A stretch of DNA of 64,000 nt from positions 40,188 to 104,187 of the forward strand of contig NZ_VYXP01000013.1 of assembly GCF_008725655.1 (NCBI RefSeq). The letters are read 5' to 3'. This DNA comes from Marinihelvus fidelis (GTDB taxonomy: Bacteria; Pseudomonadota; Gammaproteobacteria; Xanthomonadales; SZUA-36). This document shows positions 42,268 through 50,687 of this stretch, in pieces. The notes under the pieces are model-generated. The model did not search any database. It was not told the origin of the DNA and was given only the letters and a program-made list of their open reading frames with translations. Each line of letters starts with the position of its first letter. Position 1 is the first letter of the stretch. The translations under genes and the position numbers were made by a program.

Positions 42268-43355
42268 TAGTCCAGGCGCTTGTTGAAGCGCAATACAGCC
42301 ACCGTCATCGCGATGGCGATGAAGGCGCCGAGCGCCCATAGCTCGGGGGCGAGGTCGGCGAGGTTGGCGCCGCGCAGGATGACGCCGCGGATCAGGCGCA
42401 TGAAGTGGGTCATGGGGAGGACTTCGGCGATCCACTGGGCGGCCGTTGGCATGCCTTCGAAGGGGAACATGAAGCCTGACAGCAGGATCGATGGCAGCAG
42501 GATGAAGAAGGTCAGCTGCATGGCCTGGAACTGGTTGCTGGCCAGCGTCGAGATCATCAGGCCCAGCGCCAGGTTGGCGATGATGAACAGCAGCGAAACC
42601 ACGTAGACGTCCAGCAGCGTGCCGTTCATGGGCACGCGGAACAGCCACGCGCCCAGCACCAGGATCAGCGTCACCTGCACCAGGCCGATGACGATGTAGG
42701 GCAGGATCTTGGCCAGCATCAGTTCGTTGGTGCGAATCGGCGTGGTGATCAGCAGTTCGAGGTTGCCGCGTTCGCGCTCGCGGACGATGGCAACAGCGGT
42801 GAACAGCGTCATCGTCATGGTCAGGATCACGCCGATCAGGCCGGGCACGGTATTCACGGCCGAGCGCCGCTCGGGGTTGTAGAAGGTGCGCACTTCCAGG
42901 TCCGGTGGGCGGTCGGTGTAGGGCGAGGTGCGGGCGCCGCCGGCGAGCTGGCTGACCGCGCCGCCGACCACGGTGTCGGAGCCGTCCACCAGCACTTGGG
43001 CGGCGGCGCGGCTGGGGTCTTCCAGGCGGCGGTCGAAGTCCGGCGGGATGTACAGGCCGACGGTGATTTCGCCGCGGCGCATCAGGTCCTCCAGTTCCTG
43101 GGCCGAGGCGGCCTGGTGGCGGAACTCCAGCACCTGGGTCTGCGACATGTCCATGACGTAGCGGCGCGAGGCCGCGGTGCCGGCCATGTCGGCGACGCCG
43201 GCGGCCAGGTCGCGCACGTCCATGTTGATGGCGTAGCCGAACAGCAGCAGCTGCATCACCGGGATGCCGACGATCATGCCGAAGGTGATGCGGTCGCGGC
43301 GCAGCTGCCGGACCTCCTTGGCGGCGATGGCCAGGATGCGTTGCAGGCGCTTCAT
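42267..43355 (-). CDS. ABC-2 type export permease (YbhR/YbhS-like)
   Basis: A 362-residue membrane protein. An N-terminal span (RITFGMIVGIPVMQLLLFGY) precedes a ~150-residue periplasmic domain with LYIPPDFDRRLEDPS and DGSDTVVGGAV, and five further spans follow from ~175, including ELLITTPIRTNELMLAKILP, the conserved ABC-2 coupling region, and SGFMFPFEGMPTAAQW. It forms the channel of the exporter with the overlapping ATPase. One permease only, so a homodimer is expected. Confidence 0.94.
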   Translation of the reverse strand: MKRLQRILAIAAKEVRQLRRDRITFGMIVGIPVMQLLLFGYAINMDVRDLAAGVADMAGTAASRRYVMDMSQTQVLEFRHQAASAQELEDLMRRGEITVGLYIPPDFDRRLEDPSRAAAQVLVDGSDTVVGGAVSQLAGGARTSPYTDRPPDLEVRTFYNPERRSAVNTVPGLIGVILTMTMTLFTAVAIVRERERGNLELLITTPIRTNELMLAKILPYIVIGLVQVTLILVLGAWLFRVPMNGTLLDVYVVSLLFIIANLALGLMISTLASNQFQAMQLTFFILLPSILLSGFMFPFEGMPTAAQWIAEVLPMTHFMRLIRGVILRGANLADLAPELWALGAFIAIAMTVAVLRFNKRLD

Positions 43356-44323
43356 TCCGGCGCCCCGGCGGCCGGGTCCAGGGTGGCGGCCACGAACACG
43401 TCTTCCAGGCTGGCCTCGCCCGGTTCGCAGCGGCGCACGGCCAGGCCCGCGTCGCGCACCACGCGGCCCACCGAGCCGGCCGGGTCGGGGTGGTCGCGTT
43501 GGACCAGCACGCGCAGGCGGTTGCCCACCTGGGCCACGCTGCGCACCCAGTCGTGCGTGTGCAGCAGCTTGCCGGCGCGACGGGGCTGGTCGGTGTCCAG
43601 CAGCACGATGGCGGCGTCGATGTCGCGGCCCAGCTGCGCCGGGCTACCGTGGGCCACCAGCCGGCCGCGGTCGAGGATGGCCAGCGCGTGGCAGCGCTCG
43701 GCCTCGTCCATGTAGTGCGTGGACACCAGGATGGTGGTGTTGTCCTCCACCAGGTCGAACAGCGACTCCCAGAAGGCGCGGCGGTTCTCCGGGTCAACGG
43801 CGCTGGTGGGCTCGTCCAGGAACAGCAGCTCCGGCTCGTGCAGCATGGCGCAGGCCAGCGCCAGGCGCTGCTGCTGGCCGCCGCTGATGGCGCCGGCGCG
43901 CTTGTTGAAGTAGCTCTCCAGCCGGTACCGCTCGGTCACTTCCTCGATGCGCTGGCGGCGGGTGGCGCGGTTCATGTTGTAGACACCGGCGATGAAATCC
44001 AGGTTCTCGGCGATGGTCAGGTCGGTGTAGAGCGAAAACTTCTGCGTCATGTAGCCGACCTTGCGGCGCAGTGCTTCGGCCTGCTCCGGCACCTTCATGC
44101 CCAGTACGCTGATGTCGCCGCGGGTGGGCGTGAGCAGGCCGCACATCATGCGGATGCAGGTGGTCTTGCCGGAGCCGTTCGGGCCCAGGAAACCGAAAAT
44201 GCGCGCCCTGGGGATGGCCAGGTCGACGTCGACCACGGCGTGCACGTCGCCAAAGTCCTTCGAGAGCCCGCGGGTGACGATCGCGGGGGCGTCGGACGCG
44301 GCCGTGTCGGACGAATCGCTCAT
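43352..44323 (-). CDS. ABC transporter ATP-binding protein
   Basis: A 323-residue ATPase. Walker A is LGPNGSGKTTCIRM, the signature is ISGGQQQRLALACAM and Walker B is LLFLDEPTSAVDPENR, followed by STHYMDEAERCHALAILDRG (switch His). A ~90-residue C-terminal domain follows. Overlaps the permease by 4 nt. Energises export together with the MFP lipoprotein; YbhF-like pumps expel drugs or cations. Confidence 0.96.
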   Translation of the reverse strand: MSDSSDTAASDAPAIVTRGLSKDFGDVHAVVDVDLAIPRARIFGFLGPNGSGKTTCIRMMCGLLTPTRGDISVLGMKVPEQAEALRRKVGYMTQKFSLYTDLTIAENLDFIAGVYNMNRATRRQRIEEVTERYRLESYFNKRAGAISGGQQQRLALACAMLHEPELLFLDEPTSAVDPENRRAFWESLFDLVEDNTTILVSTHYMDEAERCHALAILDRGRLVAHGSPAQLGRDIDAAIVLLDTDQPRRAGKLLHTHDWVRSVAQVGNRLRVLVQRDHPDPAGSVGRVVRDAGLAVRRCEPGEASLEDVFVAATLDPAAGAPE

Positions 44324-44331
44324 CGCGGGGC

Positions 44332-45324
44332 TCAGTCCGGCCAGGCTTCCAGCGGCAGGCCGGAGGGCAGGTCGTGGGCATCGTCGAGTTTGACCTCGGC
44401 CAGGTAGGACACCCGCGAGCGGTCGTACTCAGTGAGTGCGAAATACGGCGTGAACGTGGCGTCGGCCGAGACCCAGCTGACGGTGCCGCGCAGCGTCTGG
44501 GCATGGCCGTCGAGTTGCACGTTCAGGCTGTCGCCGACGCTGACCGCGGCCTTCTGGTGCTCGGGCACGTAGATGCGCGCGTAGACGCGGGCGTTATCCA
44601 TCAGCACGGCCACGGCCTGGCCCGGCGTGGGGCGCTCGCCCACCTCCCACCAGACCTTGTCGACGCGCGCCGGCGACGGCGCGTACAGGGCCAGGCGCGA
44701 CAGGTCCACGCGGGCCTGTTCGACCGCCGCCTGGGCGGCGCGGTGGGCGGCTTCGGCCTGCTCCAGTTCCTCGACGGTGGTGCCGTTGAGCAGGCTGGCC
44801 AGCTCCTCGCGCACGGCTTTTTCCTGCGCCAGGTCGGCGTCGAGCAGGTTCTTGCGCCGGTCCACGGCGGCCTGGCCGCTGAGGCCCTTCTCGAAGATGG
44901 TTTTTTCGCGCTCATACTCGGATTGCGAGTTGGTGACCTGGGCCTGGACCGCCAGCAGGTTGGCCTGGGCCTCCTTGATGGTCTCCTCGCGCGGGCCGCG
45001 GCGCAGTTCCGCCAGGCGGCCGGCGGCCTGGTCGCGTTGTGCCTCGGCCTGGGCCAGGCGGGCCTGGTAGCGGCGGTCGTCCTGGCGCAGCAGCAGTTCG
45101 CCTGTCGTCACGACCTGGCCGTCGGCGACGGCGATCTCGGCGATCGGCTCGGTGGTCTCGACGGTCATTTCGATGCGGTCGCGCTCCAGCGTGCCGACCA
45201 TGTGGGTGGCCTGGCCCTCGTCCTGGCAGGCAGCCAGTGCCAGGCCGGCGGCCAGTGTGGCCAGCAGGGTGGCCAGGCGGGTGATGGCGCTACGGCAGCG
45301 GCTGTGCGGGTGTCGATGACTCAT
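44332..45324 (-). CDS. HlyD/YbhG-type membrane-fusion lipoprotein
   Basis: A 330-residue periplasmic adaptor. The signal peptide ends with LALAAC, making it a lipoprotein. ETTEPIAEIAVADGQVVTTG, QDDRRYQARLAQAEAQRDQA and a helical hairpin (~75-200) are followed by the barrel: SRLALYAPSPARVDKVWWEV, GQAVAVLMDNARVYARIYVP. It bridges the ABC permease to an outer-membrane channel. Overlaps the TetR gene by 4 nt. Confidence 0.94.
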   Translation of the reverse strand: MSHRHPHSRCRSAITRLATLLATLAAGLALAACQDEGQATHMVGTLERDRIEMTVETTEPIAEIAVADGQVVTTGELLLRQDDRRYQARLAQAEAQRDQAAGRLAELRRGPREETIKEAQANLLAVQAQVTNSQSEYEREKTIFEKGLSGQAAVDRRKNLLDADLAQEKAVREELASLLNGTTVEELEQAEAAHRAAQAAVEQARVDLSRLALYAPSPARVDKVWWEVGERPTPGQAVAVLMDNARVYARIYVPEHQKAAVSVGDSLNVQLDGHAQTLRGTVSWVSADATFTPYFALTEYDRSRVSYLAEVKLDDAHDLPSGLPLEAWPD

Positions 45325-45953
45325 GGTTGGATCGCTCGTTGGAAAATGGCCACGATTTCGCGGGCAAGGCCGGCGCCGCCGTCCTTGTCGTAGTCGAGGC
45401 CCAGGACCGGTTCCGCCAGCGGGCGGGCGATGAACGGGAACATGCTGAGGCCAATCAGGAACAGCGCCAGGTGGCGCGGGTCGTGGCGGTCCGACAGGCG
45501 GCCCTCCGACTGCCCCCGGGCGATGAGCCCGGGCAGCAGCCCGCCCAGCCGGGGGGCATAGTGTTCGGCAAAGTGATCGGCGAGTTCGCCGCCGGGTAAC
45601 AGCGCCTCGCGGGTGACCAGGCGTGGCAGGGCGGGGTGGGCGGCCATTGTCGAGGCCAGCGCCTCGATGACCGGGTCCAGGGCCGGTTCTGGCGCGGCCT
45701 TGAGCGCGGCCATTTTTTCCATCAGCGGCTGCAGTACACGGTCCAGTACGGCGGTCAGCAGTTCGCGCTTGCTGCCAAAGTAATAATGCACCATCGCCGG
45801 CGTGACCCCGGCGGCCTCGGCGATGCTGCGCACGGAGGTGGCGGCATAACCCTGCTCGGCGAACTGCCGCTCGGCCTCGTCCAGTAAATCGGCGCGGCGG
45901 TCCTCATTCTCAGCGTCCGCGGGCCGGCCGCGCTGTCGTGGTCTGCGGTTCAT
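45321..45953 (-). CDS. TetR-family repressor of the exporter operon (CecR-like)
   Basis: A 210-residue regulator. LLDEAERQFAEQGYAATSVR, SIAEAAGVTPAMVHYYFGSK is the N-terminal helix-turn-helix; the C-terminal ligand domain has LVTREALLPGGELADHFAEH and LIGLSMFPFIARPLAEP. It is the first gene of its own operon, as in the ybiH-ybhGFSR locus of enterics. A matching palindrome lies 10 bp upstream of its start. Confidence 0.95.
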   Translation of the reverse strand: MNRRPRQRGRPADAENEDRRADLLDEAERQFAEQGYAATSVRSIAEAAGVTPAMVHYYFGSKRELLTAVLDRVLQPLMEKMAALKAAPEPALDPVIEALASTMAAHPALPRLVTREALLPGGELADHFAEHYAPRLGGLLPGLIARGQSEGRLSDRHDPRHLALFLIGLSMFPFIARPLAEPVLGLDYDKDGGAGLAREIVAIFQRAIQP

Positions 45954-45962
45954 GGCCGCATA

Positions 45963-45978
45963 TTAACTGAACAGTTAA
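45963..45978. promoter_or_regulatory. candidate TetR operator TTAACTG-AA-CAGTTAA
   Basis: A 7-bp-arm inverted repeat just upstream of the TetR ATG, followed by AT-rich TTAATTAATTAAC. The arrangement is typical of TetR-family autoregulation and controls the whole exporter operon. TTAACTGTTCAGTTAA-like sites are common for this group. Confidence 0.72.
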
Positions 45979-45996
45979 TTAATTAACAGGGTGGGT

Positions 45997-46127
45997 GTGT
46001 CGCGGGAAGTGGTGGCGGGTTGCGCTAACCCGGCACGCGCTCGAGTACATCCCTGTATCGCTCATCGGCGGCATCCATGCCGCCGAAGGTGCCGGGTTAA
46101 CGCAACCCGCCACCACTTGTGCGACAC
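45997..46127. repeat. long palindromic element, copy B
   Basis: A 131-bp inverted repeat whose main arms (46007-46036 and 46089-46118) match at 29 of 30 positions. The inner part is nearly identical to copy A at 42086, while the arms differ between copies in a compensating manner (for example TATGTTGAC versus TGCGCTAAC on one arm with matching changes on the other). Confidence 0.92.
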
Positions 46128-46149
46128 CCGACCCGTTAATTGACTAGCC

Positions 46150-46198
46150 CGTCACGCGTCACGCGTCACGCGTCACCCGTCACCCGTCACCCGTGACA
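46150..46198. repeat. tandem CGTCACG/CGTCACC heptamers
   Basis: Three CGTCACG and three CGTCACC units, then a degenerate CGTGACA unit. It follows palindromic element B by 22 bp, the same order as at 42240, and the GH95 stop codon (46187-46189) lies inside it. Confidence 0.93.
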
Positions 46199-48586
46199 GG
46201 TTTCGGGGGTCCACGTCGTGGACTGGCCTTTCTCCAGGGTGAGCGGGTGGGTGGTTTCGCCGTAGCGCAGGCGGGTGGGCTTGCCCAGGCGGGAGGTCAG
46301 CGTGACGCTGGCCAGGCAGCCGCCGGTCCATTCGAGGTCGACATCGAAGCCGCCGCGTGCGCGCAGGCCGGTGATTTTGCCGTCGGGCCAGGCCGAGGGC
46401 AGGGCGGGCAGCAATTCGATTTCGAAGCCCAGGTCGCTGCCGGCGGGGTCGTCGGGGTTCAGGCGGACGTGGCTCTGCATCAGCATCTCGGTGATGGCCG
46501 AGACGCCGCCGAAGTTGCCGTCGATCTGGAACGGCGGGTGGGCGTCGAACAGGTTCGGGTAGCTGCGCTCGGGGCTGAGCAGCAGCTTCAGGATGCCGTG
46601 CGCGCGGTCGCCATCCAACAGCCGCGCCCACAGGTTGATGCGCCAGGCAATGGCCCAGCCGGTGGTGATGTCGCCGCGGCGATCCAGCGTGACGCGGGCG
46701 GCGTCGGCCAGTTCCGGGGTGCCGCGCGGGGTGATCTGCGCGCCGGGCTGCACCGCGTACAGGTGCGAGACGTGGCGGTGGTCCGGCTCCGGTGCGTCGC
46801 TGTCCCAGTCGTCGCGCCATTCCTGCAGCTGGCCGTCGGCGCCGACGCGGTCCGGGGCGAGTTTCGCGCGGGTTTCCAGCACTTTCGCGGCGAATTCGGG
46901 GTCCAGCTTCAGCAGGCTTGCGGCGGCCGCGGTCTGTGCGAACAGGTCGCGCAGGACCTGGTTGTCCATGGCCGGGCCCAGCGCAAGCGAGACGCCGTCG
47001 TGGTGGGCGTTTTCCGGCGAATTGCTGGGGCCGGTGGCCAGGTACAGGCCGTCCTCGACCGGCTGCAGGTTCTCGATGAAGAACTGCGAGGCGCCTTTGA
47101 AAATCGGGTACGCGCGGGCCAGGAATTCCAGGTCGCCGCCATACAGGTAGTGCTCCCACAGGTGCGTGCTCAGCCAGGCGCCGCCGGTGGGCCACATGCC
47201 CCAGAACGCGCCGTCGATGGGGCCGGTGGCGCGCCACAAATCGATATTGTGATGGGTCACCCAGCCGCCGGTGCCGTAGTGCTCGCGGGCAAACACGGCG
47301 CCGCGCTCGGCAATCTCGCCCACCATGCGGTGCAGCGGCTCGGCCAGCTCGGGCAGTGCCGTGGGCTGGGCCGGCCAGTAGTTCATCTCGGTGTTGATGT
47401 TGATGGTGTATTTCGAGCCCCACGGCGGCGTGGTCGAGGCGTTCCAGATGCCCTGCAGGTTGGCGGGCTGGGTGCCGGGGCGCGAGCTGGAGATCAGCAG
47501 GTAGCGGCCGTAGTCGAAGTACAGCGCGGCCAGCGCCTCGTCGCCGCCATCGGCATAGCCGGCGATGCGCTCGTCGGTGGGCAGGTCGGCGCGATCGGTG
47601 CGCGGCAGTTCGAGCCGGGCACGGCGGAACAGCCGCTGGTGCTCGGCGACATGGTCCTTGCGGATATCGTCCCAGCTGCGCTTGCTGGCGGCGGTCACGG
47701 CGGCGGTGGTGCGCGTGCGCGGGTTGCCGCTGACATCATCAAAGCGCTTGTAGCTGGTGGCGGCGGCGATGACGATGGTCACCGCCGAGGTGTTGGCCAC
47801 GTGCAGTTGCTGGCCGGTGGCGCTGATCTGGGCGTCGGCGTTGTCGGCGATGACCTTGACCAGTGCCTGGTAGGTGAGCGCGCTGTCGATGCCAAACATG
47901 GCCTCGTTGCGGCCTTCCAGCACCAGGGTGTCATTGCCCAGCGTCTGCGCGCGGGCCGGCATCGGCGTCTGGAAGCCCAGTGAAAAGCCCAGCCAGCCGG
48001 GCTCCTCGGGGTCGTCCACCTTGGTCGACTCGATGCGCACGACGATGACGTCATCCACCGGGCTGGACAGCACCTGGCGGACGATCTGGTTACCGCCCAC
48101 CTGGAAACGGGTGGTGGCGATGGCGGTGTCGAGATCCAGCTCGCGCTCGTACTCAAACGCGTACTCGCTGGGGGCCATGGAAATGAACAGGCTACCGACG
48201 GTCTGGTAGGACGGCTGGCGCAGCGGCACGGACATGAAGGCCTCGTCGACCAGCGCCTGGGCCTTGCCGTAGTCGCCCTTCGCCATCAGGCGGCGTATTT
48301 CCGGCAACGCGGCACGCGCCTTCGGGTTGGCCGGGTTGTACGGGCCGCCGGCCCACAGTGTGTCCTCGTTCAGCTGCAGGCGCTCGGTGGTGACGCCGCC
48401 GAAGACCATGGCGCCCAGGCGGCCGTTGCCGACGGGCAGGGCCTCGATCCACTCGCTGGCGGGCTCGTCGTACCACAGGCGGGCGTCTCCGGGTTCGGCA
48501 TAGGCCGGTTGCGTGAAGGCGGCCAGCGCCAGTAGCAGGGCCGGCAGTGAGCGTGCTCGGGTGAGCCTGTCGATTGTCCGTTTCAT
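46187..48586 (-). CDS. GH95-family alpha-L-fucosidase/galactosidase
   Basis: An 799-residue exported glycosidase with a signal peptide ([18 protein letters not shown]). [60 protein letters not shown] are the GH95 N-terminal hallmark; [20 protein letters not shown] and [20 protein letters not shown], and [18 protein letters not shown] follow, including the catalytic-domain Glu/Asp region. It removes terminal alpha-L-fucose or alpha-L-galactose. It is the last gene of the nine-gene leftward operon. The C-terminus reads into a heptamer array. Confidence 0.95.
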   Translation of the reverse strand: MKRTIDRLTRARSLPALLLALAAFTQPAYAEPGDARLWYDEPASEWIEALPVGNGRLGAMVFGGVTTERLQLNEDTLWAGGPYNPANPKARAALPEIRRLMAKGDYGKAQALVDEAFMSVPLRQPSYQTVGSLFISMAPSEYAFEYERELDLDTAIATTRFQVGGNQIVRQVLSSPVDDVIVVRIESTKVDDPEEPGWLGFSLGFQTPMPARAQTLGNDTLVLEGRNEAMFGIDSALTYQALVKVIADNADAQISATGQQLHVANTSAVTIVIAAATSYKRFDDVSGNPRTRTTAAVTAASKRSWDDIRKDHVAEHQRLFRRARLELPRTDRADLPTDERIAGYADGGDEALAALYFDYGRYLLISSSRPGTQPANLQGIWNASTTPPWGSKYTININTEMNYWPAQPTALPELAEPLHRMVGEIAERGAVFAREHYGTGGWVTHHNIDLWRATGPIDGAFWGMWPTGGAWLSTHLWEHYLYGGDLEFLARAYPIFKGASQFFIENLQPVEDGLYLATGPSNSPENAHHDGVSLALGPAMDNQVLRDLFAQTAAAASLLKLDPEFAAKVLETRAKLAPDRVGADGQLQEWRDDWDSDAPEPDHRHVSHLYAVQPGAQITPRGTPELADAARVTLDRRGDITTGWAIAWRINLWARLLDGDRAHGILKLLLSPERSYPNLFDAHPPFQIDGNFGGVSAITEMLMQSHVRLNPDDPAGSDLGFEIELLPALPSAWPDGKITGLRARGGFDVDLEWTGGCLASVTLTSRLGKPTRLRYGETTHPLTLEKGQSTTWTPETCHG

Positions 48587-48606
48587 CGCCTGATGATACC
48601 CAGATG

Positions 48607-49536
48607 TCATGCGCCGTGTTGAATGAAGTTTCGCATCCTTTGCCGGGTCTGCGCGGCCTCCGGAATGTCCGGCGTAACCACCGGGAAGGCGTGGTAAAGC
48701 CCGTCGAAAACCTGCAGCTGTGAGCGCTGGCCGGCACCGCGCAGGCGCTGGTGCAGGCGCTGGCTGTCGGACAGCAGGATCTCGCGGCTGCCACAGATGA
48801 CCAGGGTGTCGGGGAACCCGCCGCTGAAGTCGGCATTGACCGGCGAGGCATCGGGGTGCGACGGGTCGTCGCCGGCATAGGCGGCGGCGCAGCGGTCCAG
48901 CATGCCGTCCCAGCGCAGCAGCGGGTCGTTGATATCCGGGTCGCGGTGGCTGTCGCCATTGCCGGCCAGGTCGGTCCAGGGCGAGAACACCGTCACGGTC
49001 TCCGGGCGCGGGCCGCCGGCGCGAATCATGGCCAGCGTGGCGGCGACGGCCAGCCCGCCACCGGCCGAATCGCCGGCCAGGTGGAACGGGCCGCGCTCGG
49101 CCATGATCGCGCGCAGTGCTCCGCTCACGGCCGGCACGGTCTGGGCGACGCGCGAGGCCGGCGCCAGCGTGTAGTCCGGGACCAGCACCTCGCGCTGCAG
49201 CGCGGTGGCCAGCGCCAGGGTGCCCGGAAGCGCGGAGCGGGCCGAGTAGCTGGTGTAGCCGCCGCCATGCAGGAACACCAGTGGCAACCGCCGCGGCCGG
49301 GCTACCCTGGGGCGCAGCCGCAGCGCGGGCATGTCGGCGATGTCGGCCGGTTCGACGTCGACGTCGTGCGCGGCCAGGGCGGCCTCGATGCGCGGCGTCA
49401 TGGCATCTTCGACAAAGGCCTGCAGTTCCCGCCAGCCGTCATGGTCGTCCGCGCCGGGCAGACGGGGTGGCTGGCGCTGCTCGCGGCGGCGGAACTCATC
49501 GATGGCGGCGCGGGCCGCGTCGGATACGGTGCTCAC
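48607..49536 (-). CDS. alpha/beta hydrolase (HSL-family esterase)
   Basis: A 309-residue cytosolic esterase. [20 protein letters not shown] is the oxyanion-hole HGGG motif, [16 protein letters not shown] the nucleophile elbow with Ser, [12 protein letters not shown] and the Asp/His of [13 protein letters not shown] and LYHAFPVV complete the triad. It may remove acetyl or acyl groups from the catabolised sugar. Overlaps DUF2961 by 4 nt and precedes GH95 by 20 nt. Confidence 0.93.
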   Translation of the reverse strand: MSTVSDAARAAIDEFRRREQRQPPRLPGADDHDGWRELQAFVEDAMTPRIEAALAAHDVDVEPADIADMPALRLRPRVARPRRLPLVFLHGGGYTSYSARSALPGTLALATALQREVLVPDYTLAPASRVAQTVPAVSGALRAIMAERGPFHLAGDSAGGGLAVAATLAMIRAGGPRPETVTVFSPWTDLAGNGDSHRDPDINDPLLRWDGMLDRCAAAYAGDDPSHPDASPVNADFSGGFPDTLVICGSREILLSDSQRLHQRLRGAGQRSQLQVFDGLYHAFPVVTPDIPEAAQTRQRMRNFIQHGA

Positions 49537-50651
49537 GTGCCAGGTTCAGTATCGGCATCGGGGTCGGGGTTGGTTGGCTTGTCGCTGGGCGCGGGTTCGG
49601 GCAGGTCGGCCAGCAACACATCGGACGGAGGGCAGGGCGGCACGGCGGCGGGGCCGGGCTGGTACCAGAACGCCGCCGCCGACCAGTCGTCGCTGCGCTC
49701 GAACAGTTCGGCCTTGTAGTCGTCGATGGTGCGGGCCTGGTAGGTGGGCCGGTGGCCGATCTGCTGGATGGTGATCCTCATGCGCTCACTGCAGACGATG
49801 GGGTCGGCCAGGTGCCAGCGGTACAGCGACACGCGGCCGGTGTCGGCCTCATCGTCGTTCTCGCGCCAGTTACAGCCATGGTGCGCGCAGGCCTCGTCCT
49901 GGATGCCCCAGGCCTGGCCGACATAGTCCTCGGCGCCGGTGCCGCAGATGGTCGGCCACTCGTCATCGCCGTCCAGGTACGCCTTCATCTCGCCTTCGCC
50001 CCACCACAGCGGGTCGAGCGGGCGCACGCCCAGCACGCAGCCCAGGTAGCGGATGCGGCCTGCGCGTTCGGGCAGGATCTCGAAATCGCGGCCCGGCGTG
50101 GTCGGGTTCTGGCGGTTGAAGCTGGCGTGCAGGGTGCCGGCGTCATCGCCATGGTCATCGCCCAGCGTGTAATCGACCTGGTAGAAGAGCGGCAGTCGCG
50201 CGCCGGAACGGTTGTGGAATTCGATGCGCGCGGCGCTGCGGAACGGCATCGGTAGCCAGCTGTTCATGCCACGCGTGCTGGTGACCGAGTGCAGGGCCGA
50301 CTGGAAACCGCTGCAACGGCCGTGGGCGAAGCCGAAAAACTCGCCCACCGGCACATCCACAGAGGGCTGGTCATGGCCGTCCCAATAGATACGGATGACC
50401 GAGCCGCGCAGCAGCTGCGGCTTGTCGTGCAGGGTCATCCAGATGTGGCGGATGGTGCCGCGGCCCTGGATGTCCGCCAGCACCACGGTCTCGCCGTCGT
50501 GTACGTGGCGTACCGGGTCACCCTTGCGGCCCGGGCCCAGCGGACTGGCGGCGCGGCCGCCGGCACCGCGTTTGCCGGTGGGGTTCTCGAACGAGATCGA
50601 GCGGGATTGGATGCCGGCGGGGATGCGCCAGGGCGTGTCGAAGGGGTTCAT
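49533..50651 (-). CDS. DUF2961 (GH172-type) protein
   Basis: A 372-residue double-jelly-roll protein. NPFDTPWRIPAGIQSRSISF, GTIRHIWMTLHDKPQLLRGS, VIRIYWDGHDQPSVDVPVGE, FFGFAHG and MPFRSAARIEFHNRSGARLP match DUF2961. The C-terminal region KAYLDGDDEWPTICGTGAED follows. Characterised members are GH172 enzymes acting on arabinofuranosides or difructose anhydrides; the substrate here is unknown. No signal peptide is visible, so it is probably cytosolic. Confidence 0.9.
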   Translation of the reverse strand: MNPFDTPWRIPAGIQSRSISFENPTGKRGAGGRAASPLGPGRKGDPVRHVHDGETVVLADIQGRGTIRHIWMTLHDKPQLLRGSVIRIYWDGHDQPSVDVPVGEFFGFAHGRCSGFQSALHSVTSTRGMNSWLPMPFRSAARIEFHNRSGARLPLFYQVDYTLGDDHGDDAGTLHASFNRQNPTTPGRDFEILPERAGRIRYLGCVLGVRPLDPLWWGEGEMKAYLDGDDEWPTICGTGAEDYVGQAWGIQDEACAHHGCNWRENDDEADTGRVSLYRWHLADPIVCSERMRITIQQIGHRPTYQARTIDDYKAELFERSDDWSAAAFWYQPGPAAVPPCPPSDVLLADLPEPAPSDKPTNPDPDADTEPGT

Positions 50652-50687
50652 CGTCAACGTTCCAGTTTGATTTAGGGCGAGCCGGCG

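Noticed and set aside
46193..47983. 596-codon rightward open frame
   Set aside because: Antisense to the GH95 gene, whose motifs are unmistakable on the other strand.
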